Positions 10,983 to 26,800 of a stretch of DNA of 55,523 nt are shown here, piece after piece; within the stretch, counting starts at the first letter, position 1; each line of letters begins with the position of its first letter. The notes under the pieces are model-generated. The model worked only from the letters and a program-made list of their open reading frames with translations. It made no database searches and was not told where the DNA came from. A program made the translations under genes and the position numbers. The DNA comes from Bacillus sp. (in: firmicutes) (lineage in GTDB: Bacteria > Bacillota > Bacilli > Bacillales > JACDOC01), in NCBI GenBank assembly GCA_017656295.1, contig JACDOC010000020.1, positions 1 through 55,523 on the forward strand, in the 5' to 3' direction.

Positions 10983-11519
10983 TTATTTACCTGTTTTACC
11001 TTCTTTACGACGTACATATTCACCTTCGTAACGAATACCTTTACCTTTGTAAGGCTCTGGCGGACGAACGTCACGAATGTTAGCTGCTAAAGCACCAACA
11101 CGTTCTTTGTCTACACCTTTAACAACTACTTTTGTGTTAGAAGGTACTTCGATTTCAAGACCTTCTTCAGGCTCGATTTCAACTGGATGAGAGTAACCTA
11201 CGTTCAATACAAGTTTCTTACCTTGCTTTTGAGCACGGTAACCAACCCCGATTAGCTCAAGGGATTTTTCGAAGCCTTTAGAAACACCCTCGATCATGTT
11301 TGCGATTATCGCACGAGTTGTTCCGTGTAGTGCACGATGTTCCTTAACGTCAGATGGACGAGAAACTGTTACGATGTTATCTTGTACTTCAATTTTCATG
11401 TCACGGTTAAATGTACGAGTTAGTTCACCTTTAGGGCCTTTAACAGTTACAGTGGCACCTTCAACTGTAACTGTTACGCCAGAAGGAATTTCAATAGGTT
11501 TTTTACCTACGCGAGACAT
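10983..11519 (-). CDS. rplF: 50S ribosomal protein L6
   Basis: L6 supports the GTPase-associated region near the sarcin-ricin loop. It has 178 residues and two duplicated RNA-binding folds. The start [12 protein letters not shown] at 11519 has GGAGGTG upstream; an ATG five codons earlier would leave no Shine-Dalgarno. The C-terminal [20 protein letters not shown] is diagnostic. Confidence 0.98.
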   Translation of the reverse strand: MSRVGKKPIEIPSGVTVTVEGATVTVKGPKGELTRTFNRDMKIEVQDNIVTVSRPSDVKEHRALHGTTRAIIANMIEGVSKGFEKSLELIGVGYRAQKQGKKLVLNVGYSHPVEIEPEEGLEIEVPSNTKVVVKGVDKERVGALAANIRDVRPPEPYKGKGIRYEGEYVRRKEGKTGK

Positions 11520-11548
11520 TCCTTGCACCTCCATTCATGTCTAAAATA

Positions 11549-11947
11549 TTACCAAACGTAAGCTAAAACTTCGCCGCCTACTTGCTTCGCACGTGCTTCT
11601 TTGTCAGTTAAAACACCTTGAGAAGTAGACACGATTGCAATTCCAAGACCGTTAAGTACTTTTGGAATTTCGTTTGATTTCGCGTATACACGTAAACCTG
11701 GTTTACTAATACGTTTTAATCCAGTAATTACACGCTCGTTGTTTGGACCGTATTTTAGGAAAATACGAATGATACCTTGCTTGTTGTCTTCAATATATTC
11801 AACGTCACGGATGAACCCTTCACGTTTAAGGATTTCTGCGATTTGTTTTTTGATATTAGAAGCAGGAACCTCTAATGACTCGTGACGAACCATGTTCGCA
11901 TTGCGGATACGAGTAAGCATATCTGCGATTGGATCTGTCATTACCAT
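11549..11947 (-). CDS. rpsH: 30S ribosomal protein S8
   Basis: Primary 16S rRNA-binding protein of the platform. It has 132 residues, starts [18 protein letters not shown] and ends in the family hallmark [16 protein letters not shown]...[13 protein letters not shown] stands before the start. In other bacteria the S8 binding site in this operon's mRNA mediates feedback; no convincing helix-21 mimic was identified by eye. Confidence 0.98.
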   Translation of the reverse strand: MVMTDPIADMLTRIRNANMVRHESLEVPASNIKKQIAEILKREGFIRDVEYIEDNKQGIIRIFLKYGPNNERVITGLKRISKPGLRVYAKSNEIPKVLNGLGIAIVSTSQGVLTDKEARAKQVGGEVLAYVW

Positions 11948-11978
11948 ATTTAATTTACCTCCTTCCCAAACTTGGGTT

Positions 11979-13064
<1,086 letters not shown>

Positions 13065-13105
13065 TTCGTTCGCACCTCCTTGAATGGTCCTTACCTTTTA
13101 TTCAA

Positions 13106-13495
<390 letters not shown>

Positions 13496-13514
13496 TCAAC
13501 CTATATCCGATCCA

Positions 13515-13778
13515 TTAGATAATAACAGCTTTTTCTACGATTTCAACTAGACGGAAACGTTTTGTTGCAGAAAGTGGGCGAGTTTCCATGATACGTACAA
13601 TATCGCCTACTTTTGCTTGGTTTAGCTCGTCATGAGCTTTGAATTTTTTTGAGTATTTTACGCGTTTTCCGTAAATTGGATGCTTTTTGTAAGTTTCAAC
13701 AAGAACTGTAATCGTTTTGTCCATTTTATCGGAAACGACACGTCCTGTGTAAACTTTACGTTGGTTGCGTTCACTCAT
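13515..13778 (-). CDS. rpsQ: 30S ribosomal protein S17
   Basis: OB-fold primary binder of 16S rRNA 5' domain. 87 residues with the conserved [17 protein letters not shown] start and [19 protein letters not shown] end. GAGGAGG lies upstream of ATG 13778, 19 nt after rpmC. Confidence 0.98.
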   Translation of the reverse strand: MSERNQRKVYTGRVVSDKMDKTITVLVETYKKHPIYGKRVKYSKKFKAHDELNQAKVGDIVRIMETRPLSATKRFRLVEIVEKAVII

Positions 13779-13797
13779 TGTGCGAACCTCCTCTCAA

Positions 13798-14425
<628 letters not shown>

Positions 14426-14427
14426 AA

Positions 14428-15084
14428 TTATTTGCCTCCTTCCTCAGTTTTCTTCTTAGTAGGAAGGACTTCTCCACGATAAATCCATACTTTCACGCCA
14501 AGTTTACCGTAAGTTGTGTCCGCTTCAGCATGAGCGTAGTCGATGTCAGCGCGAAGAGTATGAAGTGGAACCGTTCCTTCACTATAGTGTTCAGAACGAG
14601 CGATATCTGCACCACCAAGACGACCAGATACCATTGTCTTAATACCTTTCGCACCTGCGCGCATTGCACGTTGGATCGCTTGTTTTTGTGCGCGACGGAA
14701 AGATACACGGTTTTCTAATTGACGAGCAATGTTTTCTGCAACTAATTTAGCATCTAAATCAGCTTTTTTAATTTCAACGATGTTAATATGAACACGTTTG
14801 CCTGTTAATTGGTTAAGTGCTTTACGAAGTGCTTCAACTTCTGTACCACCTTTACCAATAACCATACCAGGCTTAGCAGTATGAATAGTGATGTTAATAC
14901 GATTTGCCGCACGTTCGATTTCTACACGAGATACAGAAGCGTCAGCTAAGCGTTTCGCGATATATTCACGAATTTTAAGGTCTTCGTGTAAAAGATCTGC
15001 GAAATCTTTCTCAGCGTACCATTTAGATTCCCAATCACGGATAATACCGATACGCAGACCGATTGGATGTACTTTTTGACCCAC
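14428..15084 (-). CDS. rpsC: 30S ribosomal protein S3
   Basis: S3 forms the mRNA entry channel with S4 and S5. The 218 residues contain a KH type II domain (about 40-110, with [19 protein letters not shown]) and the C-terminal domain with RMGAKGIK-like [23 protein letters not shown] lies before ATG 15084. Confidence 0.98.
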   Translation of the reverse strand: MGQKVHPIGLRIGIIRDWESKWYAEKDFADLLHEDLKIREYIAKRLADASVSRVEIERAANRINITIHTAKPGMVIGKGGTEVEALRKALNQLTGKRVHINIVEIKKADLDAKLVAENIARQLENRVSFRRAQKQAIQRAMRAGAKGIKTMVSGRLGGADIARSEHYSEGTVPLHTLRADIDYAHAEADTTYGKLGVKVWIYRGEVLPTKKKTEEGGK

Positions 15085-15087
15085 GAA

Positions 15088-15429
15088 TTATCCCTCCTTC
15101 TTTTCTGATACCACGATAGTGATGTGGCTTGTGCGCTTGTTGATTTGGCTCGCACGACCCATTGCACGTGGGCGGAAGCGTTTTAAAGTTGGACCTTCGT
15201 TTACATAAGCTTCAGTAATTACTAAGTTGTTTACGTCCATATCGTAGTTATGCTCTGCGTTCGCAACTGCAGATTTAAGTACTTTTTCTACAATTGGAGA
15301 AGCAGCTTTTGGAGTGTGACGTAAGATAGCAACTGCTTCACCTACTTGCTTTCCTCGAATTAAATCTACAACTAAACGAGCTTTACGAGGAGCAATACGA
15401 ACTGTTCTAGCAACAGCTTTAGCTTGCAT
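15088..15429 (-). CDS. rplV: 50S ribosomal protein L22
   Basis: L22 has a globular domain on the subunit surface and a long beta-hairpin reaching the exit-tunnel constriction. 113 residues; the hairpin region around [17 protein letters not shown] is intact with no sign of macrolide-resistance insertions. 3 nt upstream of rpsC. Confidence 0.98.
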   Translation of the reverse strand: MQAKAVARTVRIAPRKARLVVDLIRGKQVGEAVAILRHTPKAASPIVEKVLKSAVANAEHNYDMDVNNLVITEAYVNEGPTLKRFRPRAMGRASQINKRTSHITIVVSEKKEG

Positions 15430-15447
15430 TAGGATGCCCTCCCCTCA

Positions 15448-15776
<329 letters not shown>

Positions 15777-15786
15777 TACAATCCCG

Positions 15787-16635
<849 letters not shown>

Positions 16636-16647
16636 CTAATTAAATCA

Positions 16648-16932
16648 TTATACTTCAAAGAATTCGATTTCTTTGCTATCTGGAGTTAAAGTAACAATTG
16701 CTTTACGACGCTTGTTAGTGTAACCAGCGTAACGTCCCATACGCTTGAACTTACCTTTGTAGTTCATGATGTTTACTTTGGCAACTTTTACACCGAAAAT
16801 TTCTTCAACAGCGTCTTTCACCTGTGTTTTGTTAGCTTTTACGTCAACTTCGAACGTATATTTTTTCTCAGCAGTTAATTCCATAGAACGTTCAGTGATG
16901 ACGGGGCGCTTAATGATATCTCGTGCATCCAT
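16648..16932 (-). CDS. rplW: 50S ribosomal protein L23
   Basis: L23 at the tunnel exit binds trigger factor and SRP. 94 residues beginning [19 protein letters not shown]; the trigger-factor contact glutamate in FGVKV-type loop region cannot be positioned with certainty. Its start overlaps the rplD stop by one base. Confidence 0.97.
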   Translation of the reverse strand: MDARDIIKRPVITERSMELTAEKKYTFEVDVKANKTQVKDAVEEIFGVKVAKVNIMNYKGKFKRMGRYAGYTNKRRKAIVTLTPDSKEIEFFEV

Positions 16933-17555
16933 TATCCAAGCACCTCCTCTACTTTTTCGACCGCTGCTTTCGTCATGATTAGTTTATCATGACCTAAAAC
17001 ATCAAGTACGTTAATTCCGCTAGCTTCTACTACTGTTACACCAGGGATGTTACGTGCAGAAAGTGCTACGTTTTCATCTAATCCATCCATAACTACTAGC
17101 GCTTTAGTGTTCACAGATAAGTTCTTTAACATGTTAGCAAATTCTTTCGTTTTTGGTGCATCGAAAGAAAGTGCTTCAAGAACTAAAATGTTCTCTTCTA
17201 ATACTTTTGTAGAAAGCGCTGATTTAATTGCTAAACGGCGTACTTTTTTAGGTAACTTGTAGCTGTAGCTACGAGGAACTGGACCGAATACAGTACCACC
17301 ACCACGCCATTGTGGAGAACGGATAGATCCGTGACGTGCGCGACCAGTACCTTTTTGACGCCATGGTTTGCGTCCGCCGCCGCTTACTTCAGCACGATTT
17401 TTAACTTTATGTGTTCCTTGACGTAAGGAAGCACGTTGCATAACTACTGCTTCAAATAGTACATGTTTATTTGGCTCGATACCAAATACGGAATCTTTCA
17501 GTTCGATTTCACCAACTTGAGATCCACTTTGGTTATATAAAGCTACTTTTGGCAT
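16932..17555 (-). CDS. rplD: 50S ribosomal protein L4
   Basis: L4 has a globular domain and a long loop (about residues 45-95, with [18 protein letters not shown]) reaching the exit tunnel. 207 residues. In enterobacteria L4 represses this operon by its leader; no homologous leader is recognisable here, so that control is not claimed. Confidence 0.98.
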   Translation of the reverse strand: MPKVALYNQSGSQVGEIELKDSVFGIEPNKHVLFEAVVMQRASLRQGTHKVKNRAEVSGGGRKPWRQKGTGRARHGSIRSPQWRGGGTVFGPVPRSYSYKLPKKVRRLAIKSALSTKVLEENILVLEALSFDAPKTKEFANMLKNLSVNTKALVVMDGLDENVALSARNIPGVTVVEASGINVLDVLGHDKLIMTKAAVEKVEEVLG

Positions 17556-17584
17556 TCCTTTGTTCCTCCTTTCCTAAGAAGTCT

Positions 17585-18214
17585 TTATTTTGCTTTTACC
17601 GCACTTTTAATTTTAAGTAATGCCTTTTTCGGACCTGGAACATTCCCTTTTACTAAAAGTAGGTTGCGTTCAGCATCTACTTTTACGATTTGAAGGTTTT
17701 GAATAGTAACTTTTTCTCCACCCATACGTCCAGGCAATTCTTTAGACTTGAATACACGGTTTGGAGCAATAGGTCCCATTGAACCAGGACGACGATGATA
17801 ACGAGAACCGTGTGACATAGGTCCACGAGATTGTCCATGGCGTTTAATTGCACCTTGGAAACCTTTACCTTTAGAAATACCTGTTACATCTACGATATCG
17901 CCTTCAGCGAAAATATCTACTTTAACCTCTTGACCAACTTCATACTCATCTAAGTTTACACCACGAATTTCACGAATGAAGCGCTTAGGAGCAGTATTCG
18001 CTTTTGCTACGTGACCTTTTTCAGGTTTGTTCGCAAGCTTTTCACGCTTGTCTTCGAAGCCAAGTTGGATCGCTTCATAACCGTCGTTCTCAATTGTTTT
18101 CTTTTGAAGAACAACGTTTGGAGTAGCTTCGATAACCGTTACAGGAATAAGGTCACCGTTTTCAGTGAATACTTGCGTCATTCCGATCTTTCTTCCTAAG
18201 ATTCCTTTGGTCAT
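17585..18214 (-). CDS. rplC: 50S ribosomal protein L3
   Basis: L3 reaches from the subunit surface into the peptidyl-transferase centre. 209 residues. The glutamine-containing [21 protein letters not shown] loop that approaches the catalytic centre, with the residue N5-methylated in other bacteria, is present. GGAGGTG before ATG 18214. Confidence 0.98.
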   Translation of the reverse strand: MTKGILGRKIGMTQVFTENGDLIPVTVIEATPNVVLQKKTIENDGYEAIQLGFEDKREKLANKPEKGHVAKANTAPKRFIREIRGVNLDEYEVGQEVKVDIFAEGDIVDVTGISKGKGFQGAIKRHGQSRGPMSHGSRYHRRPGSMGPIAPNRVFKSKELPGRMGGEKVTIQNLQIVKVDAERNLLLVKGNVPGPKKALLKIKSAVKAK

Positions 18215-18248
18215 GAGTCACACCTCCTAAATGTTTGCTTTTTATTCA

Positions 18249-18662
<414 letters not shown>

Positions 18663-18690
18663 TCATCGCAGTCAAAGACCAACATTGTCT

Positions 18691-18719
18691 ATTATACCTA
18701 AAAACCTAAATGGTTTCAA
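18691..18719 (-). promoter_or_regulatory. Proximal sigma-A promoter of the S10 operon
   Basis: -35 TTGAAA (18714-18719), 17-nt spacer, -10 TATAAT (18691-18696). The predicted start near 18684 gives a leader of about 125 nt before rpsJ. Confidence 0.88.
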
Positions 18720-18760
18720 CATGTATTTAGAAGTTTTTCCTACTTCCATACACTTCAACT

Positions 18761-18789
18761 ATTATACTTAGTTTCTAAATGTTTTTCAA
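18761..18789 (-). promoter_or_regulatory. Distal sigma-A promoter of the S10 operon
   Basis: -35 TTGAAA (18784-18789), 17-nt spacer, -10 TATAAT (18761-18766), exactly 70 bp upstream of the proximal promoter. The flanks are also alike: GGTTGAAA before and TATAATAG after, with CATTTAG in both spacers. This suggests a duplication. The remaining bases between here and the tuf terminator show no further structure. Confidence 0.85.
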
Positions 18790-18906
18790 CCTGACTTTTA
18801 TCTTTCTTCTTGATTCAAAATCTTTCTTAAAAGTAAATCCTTTACGTTATAGATCGAATGAAGACAAAAAACAATCATATATTTTAGTTAAAATACGTTA
18901 AGGAAC

Positions 18907-18935
18907 AAAAAAAGCAGGCGGCAAACGCCACCTGC
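18907..18935 (-). terminator. Intrinsic terminator of tuf
   Basis: A 9-bp stem (18914-18922 with 18927-18935, one G-U pair, 4-nt loop) is followed by seven Ts on the minus strand. It separates the rpsL-rpsG-fusA-tuf transcript from the S10 promoters. Confidence 0.93.
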
Positions 18936-18952
18936 TTTCCGATTAGACGTTA

Positions 18953-20143
18953 TTACTCGATAATAGAAGAAACAACGCCTGCTCCTACTGTACGTCCACC
19001 CTCACGGATAGAGAATTTAGTACCTTCTTCGATCGCGATAGGAGCGATAAGTTCTACAGTCATTTCAACGTTATCTCCAGGCATAACCATTTCTACGCCT
19101 TCTGGAAGAGTAATGATACCAGTTACGTCAGTTGTACGGAAGTAGAACTGAGGACGATAGTTAGAGAAGAATGGAGTATGACGTCCACCTTCTTCTTTAG
19201 AAAGAACGTAAACCTCAGCTTTGAATTTAGTGTGTGGAGTGATAGAACCTGGTTTAGCTAATACTTGACCACGTTGTACTTCGTCGCGAGCTACACCACG
19301 AAGAAGAGCACCGATGTTGTCACCAGCTTCAGCTTGGTCAAGAAGCTTACGGAACATTTCTACACCAGTAACAGTTGTTTTAGTTGGTTCCTCTTGAAGA
19401 CCGATGATTTCTACTTCGTCACCAACTTTTAAGATACCGCGCTCAACACGACCTGTTGCAACTGTACCACGACCAGTGATAGAGAATACGTCCTCAACTG
19501 GCATCATGAATGGTTTGTCAGTGTCGCGTTCTGGAGTTGGGATGTACTCGTCAACAGCGTTCATAAGCTCGATGATTTTTTCTTCCCACTCAGCGTCGCC
19601 TTCAAGCGCTTTAAGAGCAGAACCTTTAATTACTGGTACTTCATCACCTGGGAAGTCGTATTCAGAAAGAAGGTCACGAACTTCCATTTCTACAAGTTCA
19701 AGAAGCTCTTCGTCGTCTACCATATCGCATTTGTTTAAGAATACTACGATGTATGGTACACCTACTTGGCGAGAAAGAAGGATATGCTCACGAGTTTGTG
19801 GCATTGGACCGTCAGCAGCAGATACTACAAGGATTGCACCGTCCATTTGAGCTGCACCAGTGATCATGTTTTTAACATAGTCAGCGTGTCCTGGGCAGTC
19901 AACGTGTGCATAGTGACGGTTGTCAGTTTCGTACTCAACGTGTGCAGTTGAGATTGTGATACCGCGTTCACGCTCTTCTGGAGCAGCGTCGATTTGGTCG
20001 TAAGCCATAGCTGTACCTTTACCAGAACGCTTAGCAAGAACTGTAGTAATCGCAGCTGTTAAAGTAGTTTTACCATGGTCAACGTGACCGATTGTACCAA
20101 TATTACAGTGTGGTTTTGAACGGTCAAATTTTTCTTTAGCCAT
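18953..20143 (-). CDS. tuf: Translation elongation factor Tu
   Basis: GTPase that delivers aminoacyl-tRNA to the ribosomal A site. P-loop GHVDHGKT at residues 19-26, switch [10 protein letters not shown], guanine-specificity NKCD, then beta-barrel domains 2 and 3 with the elfamycin-contact regions. 396 residues. The N-terminal segment reads [10 protein letters not shown] with Cys13 where most Bacillus sequences I recall have valine. GGAGG before the ATG. It is separated from fusA by a 124-nt gap containing a strong hairpin. Confidence 0.98.
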   Translation of the reverse strand: MAKEKFDRSKPHCNIGTIGHVDHGKTTLTAAITTVLAKRSGKGTAMAYDQIDAAPEERERGITISTAHVEYETDNRHYAHVDCPGHADYVKNMITGAAQMDGAILVVSAADGPMPQTREHILLSRQVGVPYIVVFLNKCDMVDDEELLELVEMEVRDLLSEYDFPGDEVPVIKGSALKALEGDAEWEEKIIELMNAVDEYIPTPERDTDKPFMMPVEDVFSITGRGTVATGRVERGILKVGDEVEIIGLQEEPTKTTVTGVEMFRKLLDQAEAGDNIGALLRGVARDEVQRGQVLAKPGSITPHTKFKAEVYVLSKEEGGRHTPFFSNYRPQFYFRTTDVTGIITLPEGVEMVMPGDNVEMTVELIAPIAIEEGTKFSIREGGRTVGAGVVSSIIE

Positions 20144-20192
20144 TAGGAAATCCTCCTTTTAATTTTAATTAGTTAAGTATATATATGGTGCC

Positions 20193-20214
20193 TGGAGGTG
20201 GTTGTCCACCTCCA
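20193..20214 (-). other. 9-bp hairpin between fusA and tuf, with an SD-like arm
   Basis: TGGAGGTGG (20193-20201) and CCACCTCCA (20206-20214) form a perfect stem with a 4-nt loop. On the minus strand it is followed by ATATATAT rather than Ts, so it is a poor terminator. The arms contain GGAGGTGG and its complement, near-matches to the ribosome's anti-Shine-Dalgarno contact. The tuf start is 50 nt downstream. It may be a processing site giving separate tuf mRNA. Confidence 0.45.
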
Positions 20215-20267
20215 AAGCTTCCATAGCTTACAATAGTAGTTATACTTGATTAAAGATGTAAAATCAA

Positions 20268-22346
20268 TTATTCGCCTTTATTTTTCTTAATAATTTCATC
20301 GGCGATATTTTTAGGAACTTCTTCGTAGTGATCGAAGTGCATAGTGTATGTTCCACGTCCTTGAGTATTAGAACGTAGAGATGTTGCATAACCAAACATC
20401 TCAGCAAGCGGAACAAAAGCTTTTACTACTTGTGCGTTACCGCGAGCTTCCATACCTTCTACACGACCACGACGAGAAGTGATGTCACCCATGATGTCAC
20501 CAAGGTATTCTTCAGGGATTACAACTTCTACTTTCATAATTGGCTCAAGAAGTACAGGGTCACATTTGGCTGCTGCATTCTTTAATGCCATAGAAGCTGC
20601 AATCTTGAATGCCATTTCACTTGAGTCAACATCGTGGTATGATCCGTCAAATAGTTTTGCTTTAATATCGATAAGTGGGTAACCAGCAAGTACACCGTTT
20701 TGCATTGCGTCTTCAAGACCAGCTTGAACCGCAGGGATATATTCGCGTGGTACTACACCACCAACAATCGCGTTTTCGAATTCGAATCCTTTACCCTCTT
20801 CGTTAGGAGAGAATTCGATCCAAACGTGACCGTATTGACCGCGACCACCAGATTGACGTACGAATTTACCTTCAACCTGAGCGGACTTACGGAATGTTTC
20901 ACGGTAAGATACTTGTGGAGCACCAACGTTCGCTTCAACTTTAAACTCACGTTTCATACGGTCAACGATGATATCTAAGTGAAGCTCACCCATACCTGCG
21001 ATAATTGTTTGACCAGTTTCTGGATCTGTATGAGCTTTAAACGTTGGGTCCTCTTCTTGTAATTTTTGTAGAGCAGTAGACATTTTATCTTGGTCAGCCT
21101 TTGACTTCGGCTCAATAGCTACAGAGATAACTGGTTCAGGGAACTCCATAGACTCAAGAATAATAGGGTTCTTTTCGTCACATAGAGTGTCACCAGTTGT
21201 TGTATCTTTTAGACCTACAGCAGCTGCGATGTCACCGGAGTATACGCGAGAAATTTCTTCACGGTGGTTCGCATGCATTTGTAGGATACGACCGATACGT
21301 TCACGTTTTCCTTTTGTAGAGTTAAGTACGTAAGAACCAGAATCTAACGTACCAGAGTACACACGGAAGAACGTTAATTTACCAACATAAGGGTCAGTCA
21401 TAACTTTGAACGCAAGTGCTGCGAATGGCTCATCGTCGCTAGATGGGCGAATATCTTCTTCTTCAGTGTCAGGATTTACACCTTTAATAGCAGGTACATC
21501 CACTGGAGATGGAAGATAATCTAATACTGCATCTAGCATTAACTGAACACCTTTGTTTTTGAAAGCAGAACCACAAAGTACAGGGAAGAATTCAACGTTT
21601 ACAGTACCTTTACGGATCGCTGCTTTAAGTTCTTCGTTAGTGATTTCTTCACCTTCTAGGTACTTCATCATTAATTCTTCATCAAGCTCAGCTACCGCTT
21701 CGATTAATTTTGCACGGTATTCCTCTGCTTGATCTTTATACTCGTCTGGAATGTCACGAGCTTCAGTACGAGTACCTAGATCATCTAAATAGAAGTAAGC
21801 TTTCATTTCGATTAGGTCAATGATACCTTCGAATTGATCTTCCGCACCAATTGGTAATTGGATTGGATGAGCATTTGCTTGCAAACGATCGTGCAACGTT
21901 TTTACAGAGTAAAGGAAGTCCGCACCGATTTTGTCCATTTTGTTAACAAAAACGATACGTGGTACTCCGTAAGTTGTTGCTTGGCGCCAAACTGTTTCAG
22001 TTTGTGGCTCAACACCAGATTGAGCGTCAAGAACGGCTACAGCACCATCAAGTACACGAAGGGAACGTTCAACCTCAACTGTGAAGTCTACGTGTCCCGG
22101 AGTATCGATGATGTTAATACGATGACCTTTCCACTGTGCAGTTGTTGCAGCGGAAGTAATCGTAATACCGCGTTCTTGCTCCTGTTCCATCCAGTCCATT
22201 TGGGACGCACCTTCGTGAGTTTCACCGATTTTGTGGATGCGTCCTGTGTAGAAAAGGATACGCTCTGTAGTTGTTGTTTTACCGGCATCGATATGAGCCA
22301 TGATACCGATATTACGAGTCTTTTCTAAGGAGAACTCTCTTGACAT
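20268..22346 (-). CDS. fusA: Translation elongation factor G
   Basis: GTPase that drives translocation and, with RRF, ribosome recycling. 692 residues in five domains: P-loop AHIDAGKT at 17-24, switch [14 protein letters not shown], and the C-terminal domain with [12 protein letters not shown]-like [22 protein letters not shown] precedes ATG 22346. Standard str operon position between rpsG and tuf. Confidence 0.98.
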   Translation of the reverse strand: MSREFSLEKTRNIGIMAHIDAGKTTTTERILFYTGRIHKIGETHEGASQMDWMEQEQERGITITSAATTAQWKGHRINIIDTPGHVDFTVEVERSLRVLDGAVAVLDAQSGVEPQTETVWRQATTYGVPRIVFVNKMDKIGADFLYSVKTLHDRLQANAHPIQLPIGAEDQFEGIIDLIEMKAYFYLDDLGTRTEARDIPDEYKDQAEEYRAKLIEAVAELDEELMMKYLEGEEITNEELKAAIRKGTVNVEFFPVLCGSAFKNKGVQLMLDAVLDYLPSPVDVPAIKGVNPDTEEEDIRPSSDDEPFAALAFKVMTDPYVGKLTFFRVYSGTLDSGSYVLNSTKGKRERIGRILQMHANHREEISRVYSGDIAAAVGLKDTTTGDTLCDEKNPIILESMEFPEPVISVAIEPKSKADQDKMSTALQKLQEEDPTFKAHTDPETGQTIIAGMGELHLDIIVDRMKREFKVEANVGAPQVSYRETFRKSAQVEGKFVRQSGGRGQYGHVWIEFSPNEEGKGFEFENAIVGGVVPREYIPAVQAGLEDAMQNGVLAGYPLIDIKAKLFDGSYHDVDSSEMAFKIAASMALKNAAAKCDPVLLEPIMKVEVVIPEEYLGDIMGDITSRRGRVEGMEARGNAQVVKAFVPLAEMFGYATSLRSNTQGRGTYTMHFDHYEEVPKNIADEIIKKNKGE

Positions 22347-22398
22347 GTCGTAATTTCTCCTTCCTTAAGTGAGTTTAGTATTTATATTAAAAACAAAA

Positions 22399-22905
<507 letters not shown>

Positions 22906-22908
22906 TTA

Positions 22909-23343
<435 letters not shown>

Positions 23344-23399
23344 TCATAATTTTCTTAAGCCCACACATCCAGGTGGTTCATTTTTTGACAAAAACAAAG

Positions 23400-23426
23400 T
23401 TTTTGCAGATGCAATATCTACAAAAA
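23400..23426 (-). other. Hairpin in the rplGB-rpsL gap
   Basis: TTTTTGCAGAT (23400-23410) pairs with ATCTACAAAAA (23416-23426), 11 bp with one wobble. On the minus strand it is followed by CTTTGTTTTTG, a broken T-tract. It could be a weak terminator or attenuator ahead of rpsL. Confidence 0.4.
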
Positions 23427-23431
23427 CAAGT

Positions 23432-23680
23432 TTAACGTGTTATAGCTACAGTTGCTGCCCCAACATCTATTCCACAAGCTTTTCCAAGCTTTTTCATCGA
23501 GTCCACTTTGGTAAGTGGTACATTCATGTCCTTCGCGATCTCAATTACTTTGTTAACTACTTTTGGATCAGCGTCTTCAGCAATAATCACTTCTAGGACA
23601 TTTCCAGCTTTTAAAGCTTTAACGGTTTGTTTTGTACCAACAATTAAATTGTCAGCCTGTGCTACTTTTTCATAAGACAT
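23432..23680 (-). CDS. rplGB: L7Ae-family kink-turn RNA-binding protein
   Basis: 82-residue L7Ae/L30e-fold protein, homologue of B. subtilis YbxF (RplGB), which binds kink-turn RNA; its cellular role is not established. The RNA-contact region [16 protein letters not shown] near residue 11 and the AEDADPKVV turn are recognisable. First gene of the str operon, behind its own sigma-A promoter. Confidence 0.93.
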   Translation of the reverse strand: MSYEKVAQADNLIVGTKQTVKALKAGNVLEVIIAEDADPKVVNKVIEIAKDMNVPLTKVDSMKKLGKACGIDVGAATVAITR

Positions 23681-23726
23681 GTCTCATATCCTCCAAAGTG
23701 ACAGGTTTTTAGGAGCAACCTTGAAT

Positions 23727-23755
23727 ATATTATCATCAATAAAATGGTATGTCAA
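23727..23755 (-). promoter_or_regulatory. Sigma-A promoter of rplGB-rpsL-rpsG-fusA-tuf
   Basis: -35 TTGACA (23750-23755), 17-nt spacer, -10 TAATAT (23727-23732), about 47 nt upstream of the rplGB start. It lies just downstream of the rpoC hairpin. Confidence 0.88.
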
Positions 23756-23780
23756 TATTGTTTACAATAAATTTATTTAA

Positions 23781-23807
23781 TGGCATACCGCCCTAAGCGG
23801 TATGCCA
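23781..23807 (-). terminator. Perfect 11-bp hairpin after rpoC
   Basis: TGGCATACCGC/GCGGTATGCCA with a 5-nt loop, 7 nt after the rpoC stop. The following minus-strand sequence is ATTAAATAAATTT, an interrupted T-tract, so termination may be incomplete and the str operon could be read through from rpoBC. Confidence 0.65.
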
Positions 23808-23813
23808 AAATTA

Positions 23814-26800
23814 TTATTCAACTGTTACAGCTGAAGAATCTTCTTCCTTCACAATGACAGCCTCGGCTTTACGATAACGCTGCATACCTGTTCCAGCTGG
23901 AACTAGTTTACCGATAATGACGTTTTCTTTTAATCCGAGTAATTCGTCACGTTTTCCTTTAATAGCTGCATCCGTTAACACACGAGTAGTTTCTTGGAAG
24001 GATGCCGCTGATAAGAAGGAGTCTGTTTCAAGAGACGCTTTTGTAATACCAAGCAATACTGGACGTCCAGTCGCCGGAATTTTCCCTTCTTTTAACGCCT
24101 TTTCGTTTGCGTCAGTAAACTGGTGAATATCAAGTAATGTACCTGGTAGTACATCAGTGTCTCCTGCATCGATGACACGAACTTTACGAAGCATTTGACG
24201 AACCATAACCTCGATATGTTTGTCACCGATTTCTACCCCTTGCATACGGTAAACTTTTTGAACTTCGCGTAACAAGTACTCTTGAACAGCTGCTACATCA
24301 CGCACTTTTAGAAGTTCCTTCGGATCGATAGAACCTTCTGTTAGTTCTTGTCCGCGTTCAACTTTATCGTTTACCGATACTTTCAAGCGAGCAGTGTACG
24401 GTGCAGAGTACGTACGTGTTTCGACTTCACCTTGAACAACAATTTCGTGTTGTCGGTCACGACCTTCGTTAATGGCGATAACTACACCATCAATTTCCGA
24501 AATGACCGCTTGACCTTTCGGGTTACGTGCTTCAAATAGCTCTTGAACACGTGGAAGACCTTGTGTGATGTCGTCTCCTGCAACCCCACCTGTGTGGAAT
24601 GTACGCATCGTTAACTGTGTACCAGGCTCACCAATGGATTGAGCAGCAATAATACCAACTGCTTCGCCAACCTCGACGTCCTGTCCTGTTGCTAAGTTGC
24701 GACCGTAACATTTTTTACATACTCCGTGACGTGTATTACATGTGAAGGCAGAACGAATCCACACTTCTTCAATTCCGGCACTAACAATAGTACGGGCGAT
24801 ATCTTCATTAATCATTTCATTTTCTTTAACTAGTACTTCACCTGTCTCTGGATGCTTTACAGTTTTCCGCGCATATCGACCGATGAGACGTTCTTCTAAC
24901 GATTCAATAACTTCTGTTCCATCTTTTAATGCGCGAACAAGCAATCCTCGGTCAGTTCCACAGTCGTCTTCACGTACAATGACGTCTTGTGCTACGTCTA
25001 CGAGACGACGAGTTAAGTAACCAGAGTCTGCTGTTTTTAATGCTGTGTCCGCAAGACCTTTACGAGCACCGTGTGTAGAAATGAAGTACTCTAATACTGT
25101 TAAACCTTCGCGGAAACTTGATTTGATTGGTAATTCGATAATTCGTCCAGCAGGGTTGGCCATAAGACCGCGCATACCTGCTAGCTGTGTGAAGTTTGAT
25201 GCATTACCACGGGCACCGGAATCACTCATCATGAAGATTGGGTTTAACTTATCGAGCGTTTCCATTAACTTGCCTTGGATGGTGTCTTTAGCCGCACTCC
25301 AAATAGAAATAACTCGATCGTAACGTTCGTCTTCTGTGATGAGACCACGTCTGAATTGTTTCATGACATTGTCTACTTTTGCTTGAGCTTCTTTTAAGAT
25401 TTGTTCTTTTTCACCTAATACGACAATGTCAGCGATACCAATCGTAATACCCGCTTTTGTCGAGTATTTAAATCCAAGGTCTTTCATGCGGTCAAGCATT
25501 TTGGATGTTTCCGTAATCTTGAAACGCTTGAATACTTCCGCAATGATGTTACCAAGAATTTTCTTCTTAAACGGTGGTACGAGCGGTTGGTTTTTAATAT
25601 GTTCTTTTACATTAGTTGTTGTATCTACAAAATATTTATCTGGTGTTCGCTCTTCTAAGTTTTCTTTCGTTGGCTCGTTAATGTATGGGAAAGAGTTTGG
25701 TAAAATTTCATTAAAGATGAGCTTTCCGACTGTTGTGATTAATAATTTTTTGTTTTGCTCTTCCGTAAATGTCTCATTATTTAACGAGCCGGCGTGAATC
25801 GCAATACGAGAATGTAAGTGTACATATCCGTTTTGATAAGCAATCAGTGCTTCATTTGTATCTTTAAAGACTTTACCTTCACCAATTGCCCCTTCACGTT
25901 CCATTGTTAAATAATAGTTACCTAATACCATGTCTTGTGAAGGAGTTACAACCGGTTTACCATCTTTCGGATTCAAGATGTTTTGAGCAGCAAGCATGAG
26001 TAAGCGTGCCTCAGCTTGTGCTTCAGCAGATAACGGTACGTGTACCGCCATTTGGTCTCCGTCAAAGTCGGCGTTATACGCTGTACATACAAGTGGGTGT
26101 AAGCGAATCGCACGACCTTCAACAAGAGTTGGTTCGAACGCTTGAATACCGAGGCGGTGTAGTGTTGGTGCACGGTTTAATAGAACCGGATGTTCTTTAA
26201 TAACTTCCTCTAATACATCCCACACTTCTGGTTGAACACGCTCGATTTTCCGTTTCGCACTCTTAATGTTGTGCGCAAGTCCTTTTTCTACAAGCTCTTT
26301 CATAACGAACGGCTTAAATAGCTCAAGCGCCATTTCTTTTGGAAGACCACACTGGTACATTTTTAAGTTTGGACCAACGACGATTACCGAACGGCCAGAA
26401 TAGTCAACACGTTTACCTAATAGGTTTTGACGGAAACGACCTTGCTTACCTTTCAACATATGTGAAAGTGATTTAAGCGGACGATTGCCTGGTCCAGTAA
26501 CCGGACGACCGCGACGACCGTTATCGATTAATGCGTCTACCGCTTCTTGAAGCATACGCTTTTCGTTTTGAACGATAATGCTAGGAGCCCCAAGATCTAA
26601 TAAACGTTTTAAACGGTTGTTACGGTTAATTACGCGACGATATAAGTCGTTTAAGTCAGATGTCGCAAAACGACCACCATCTAGTTGAACCATTGGACGT
26701 AGTTCCGGTGGAATAACCGGAAGAACGTCTAAAATCATCCATTCCGGACGGTTTCCTGAATTACGAAATGCTTCTAATACTTCTAAACGTTTGATGGCGC

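Noticed and set aside
19404-19850. 148-codon plus-strand reading frame opposite tuf
   Set aside because: Antisense to EF-Tu, no Shine-Dalgarno, low-complexity Ser-rich product; a shadow of strongly biased codon use.
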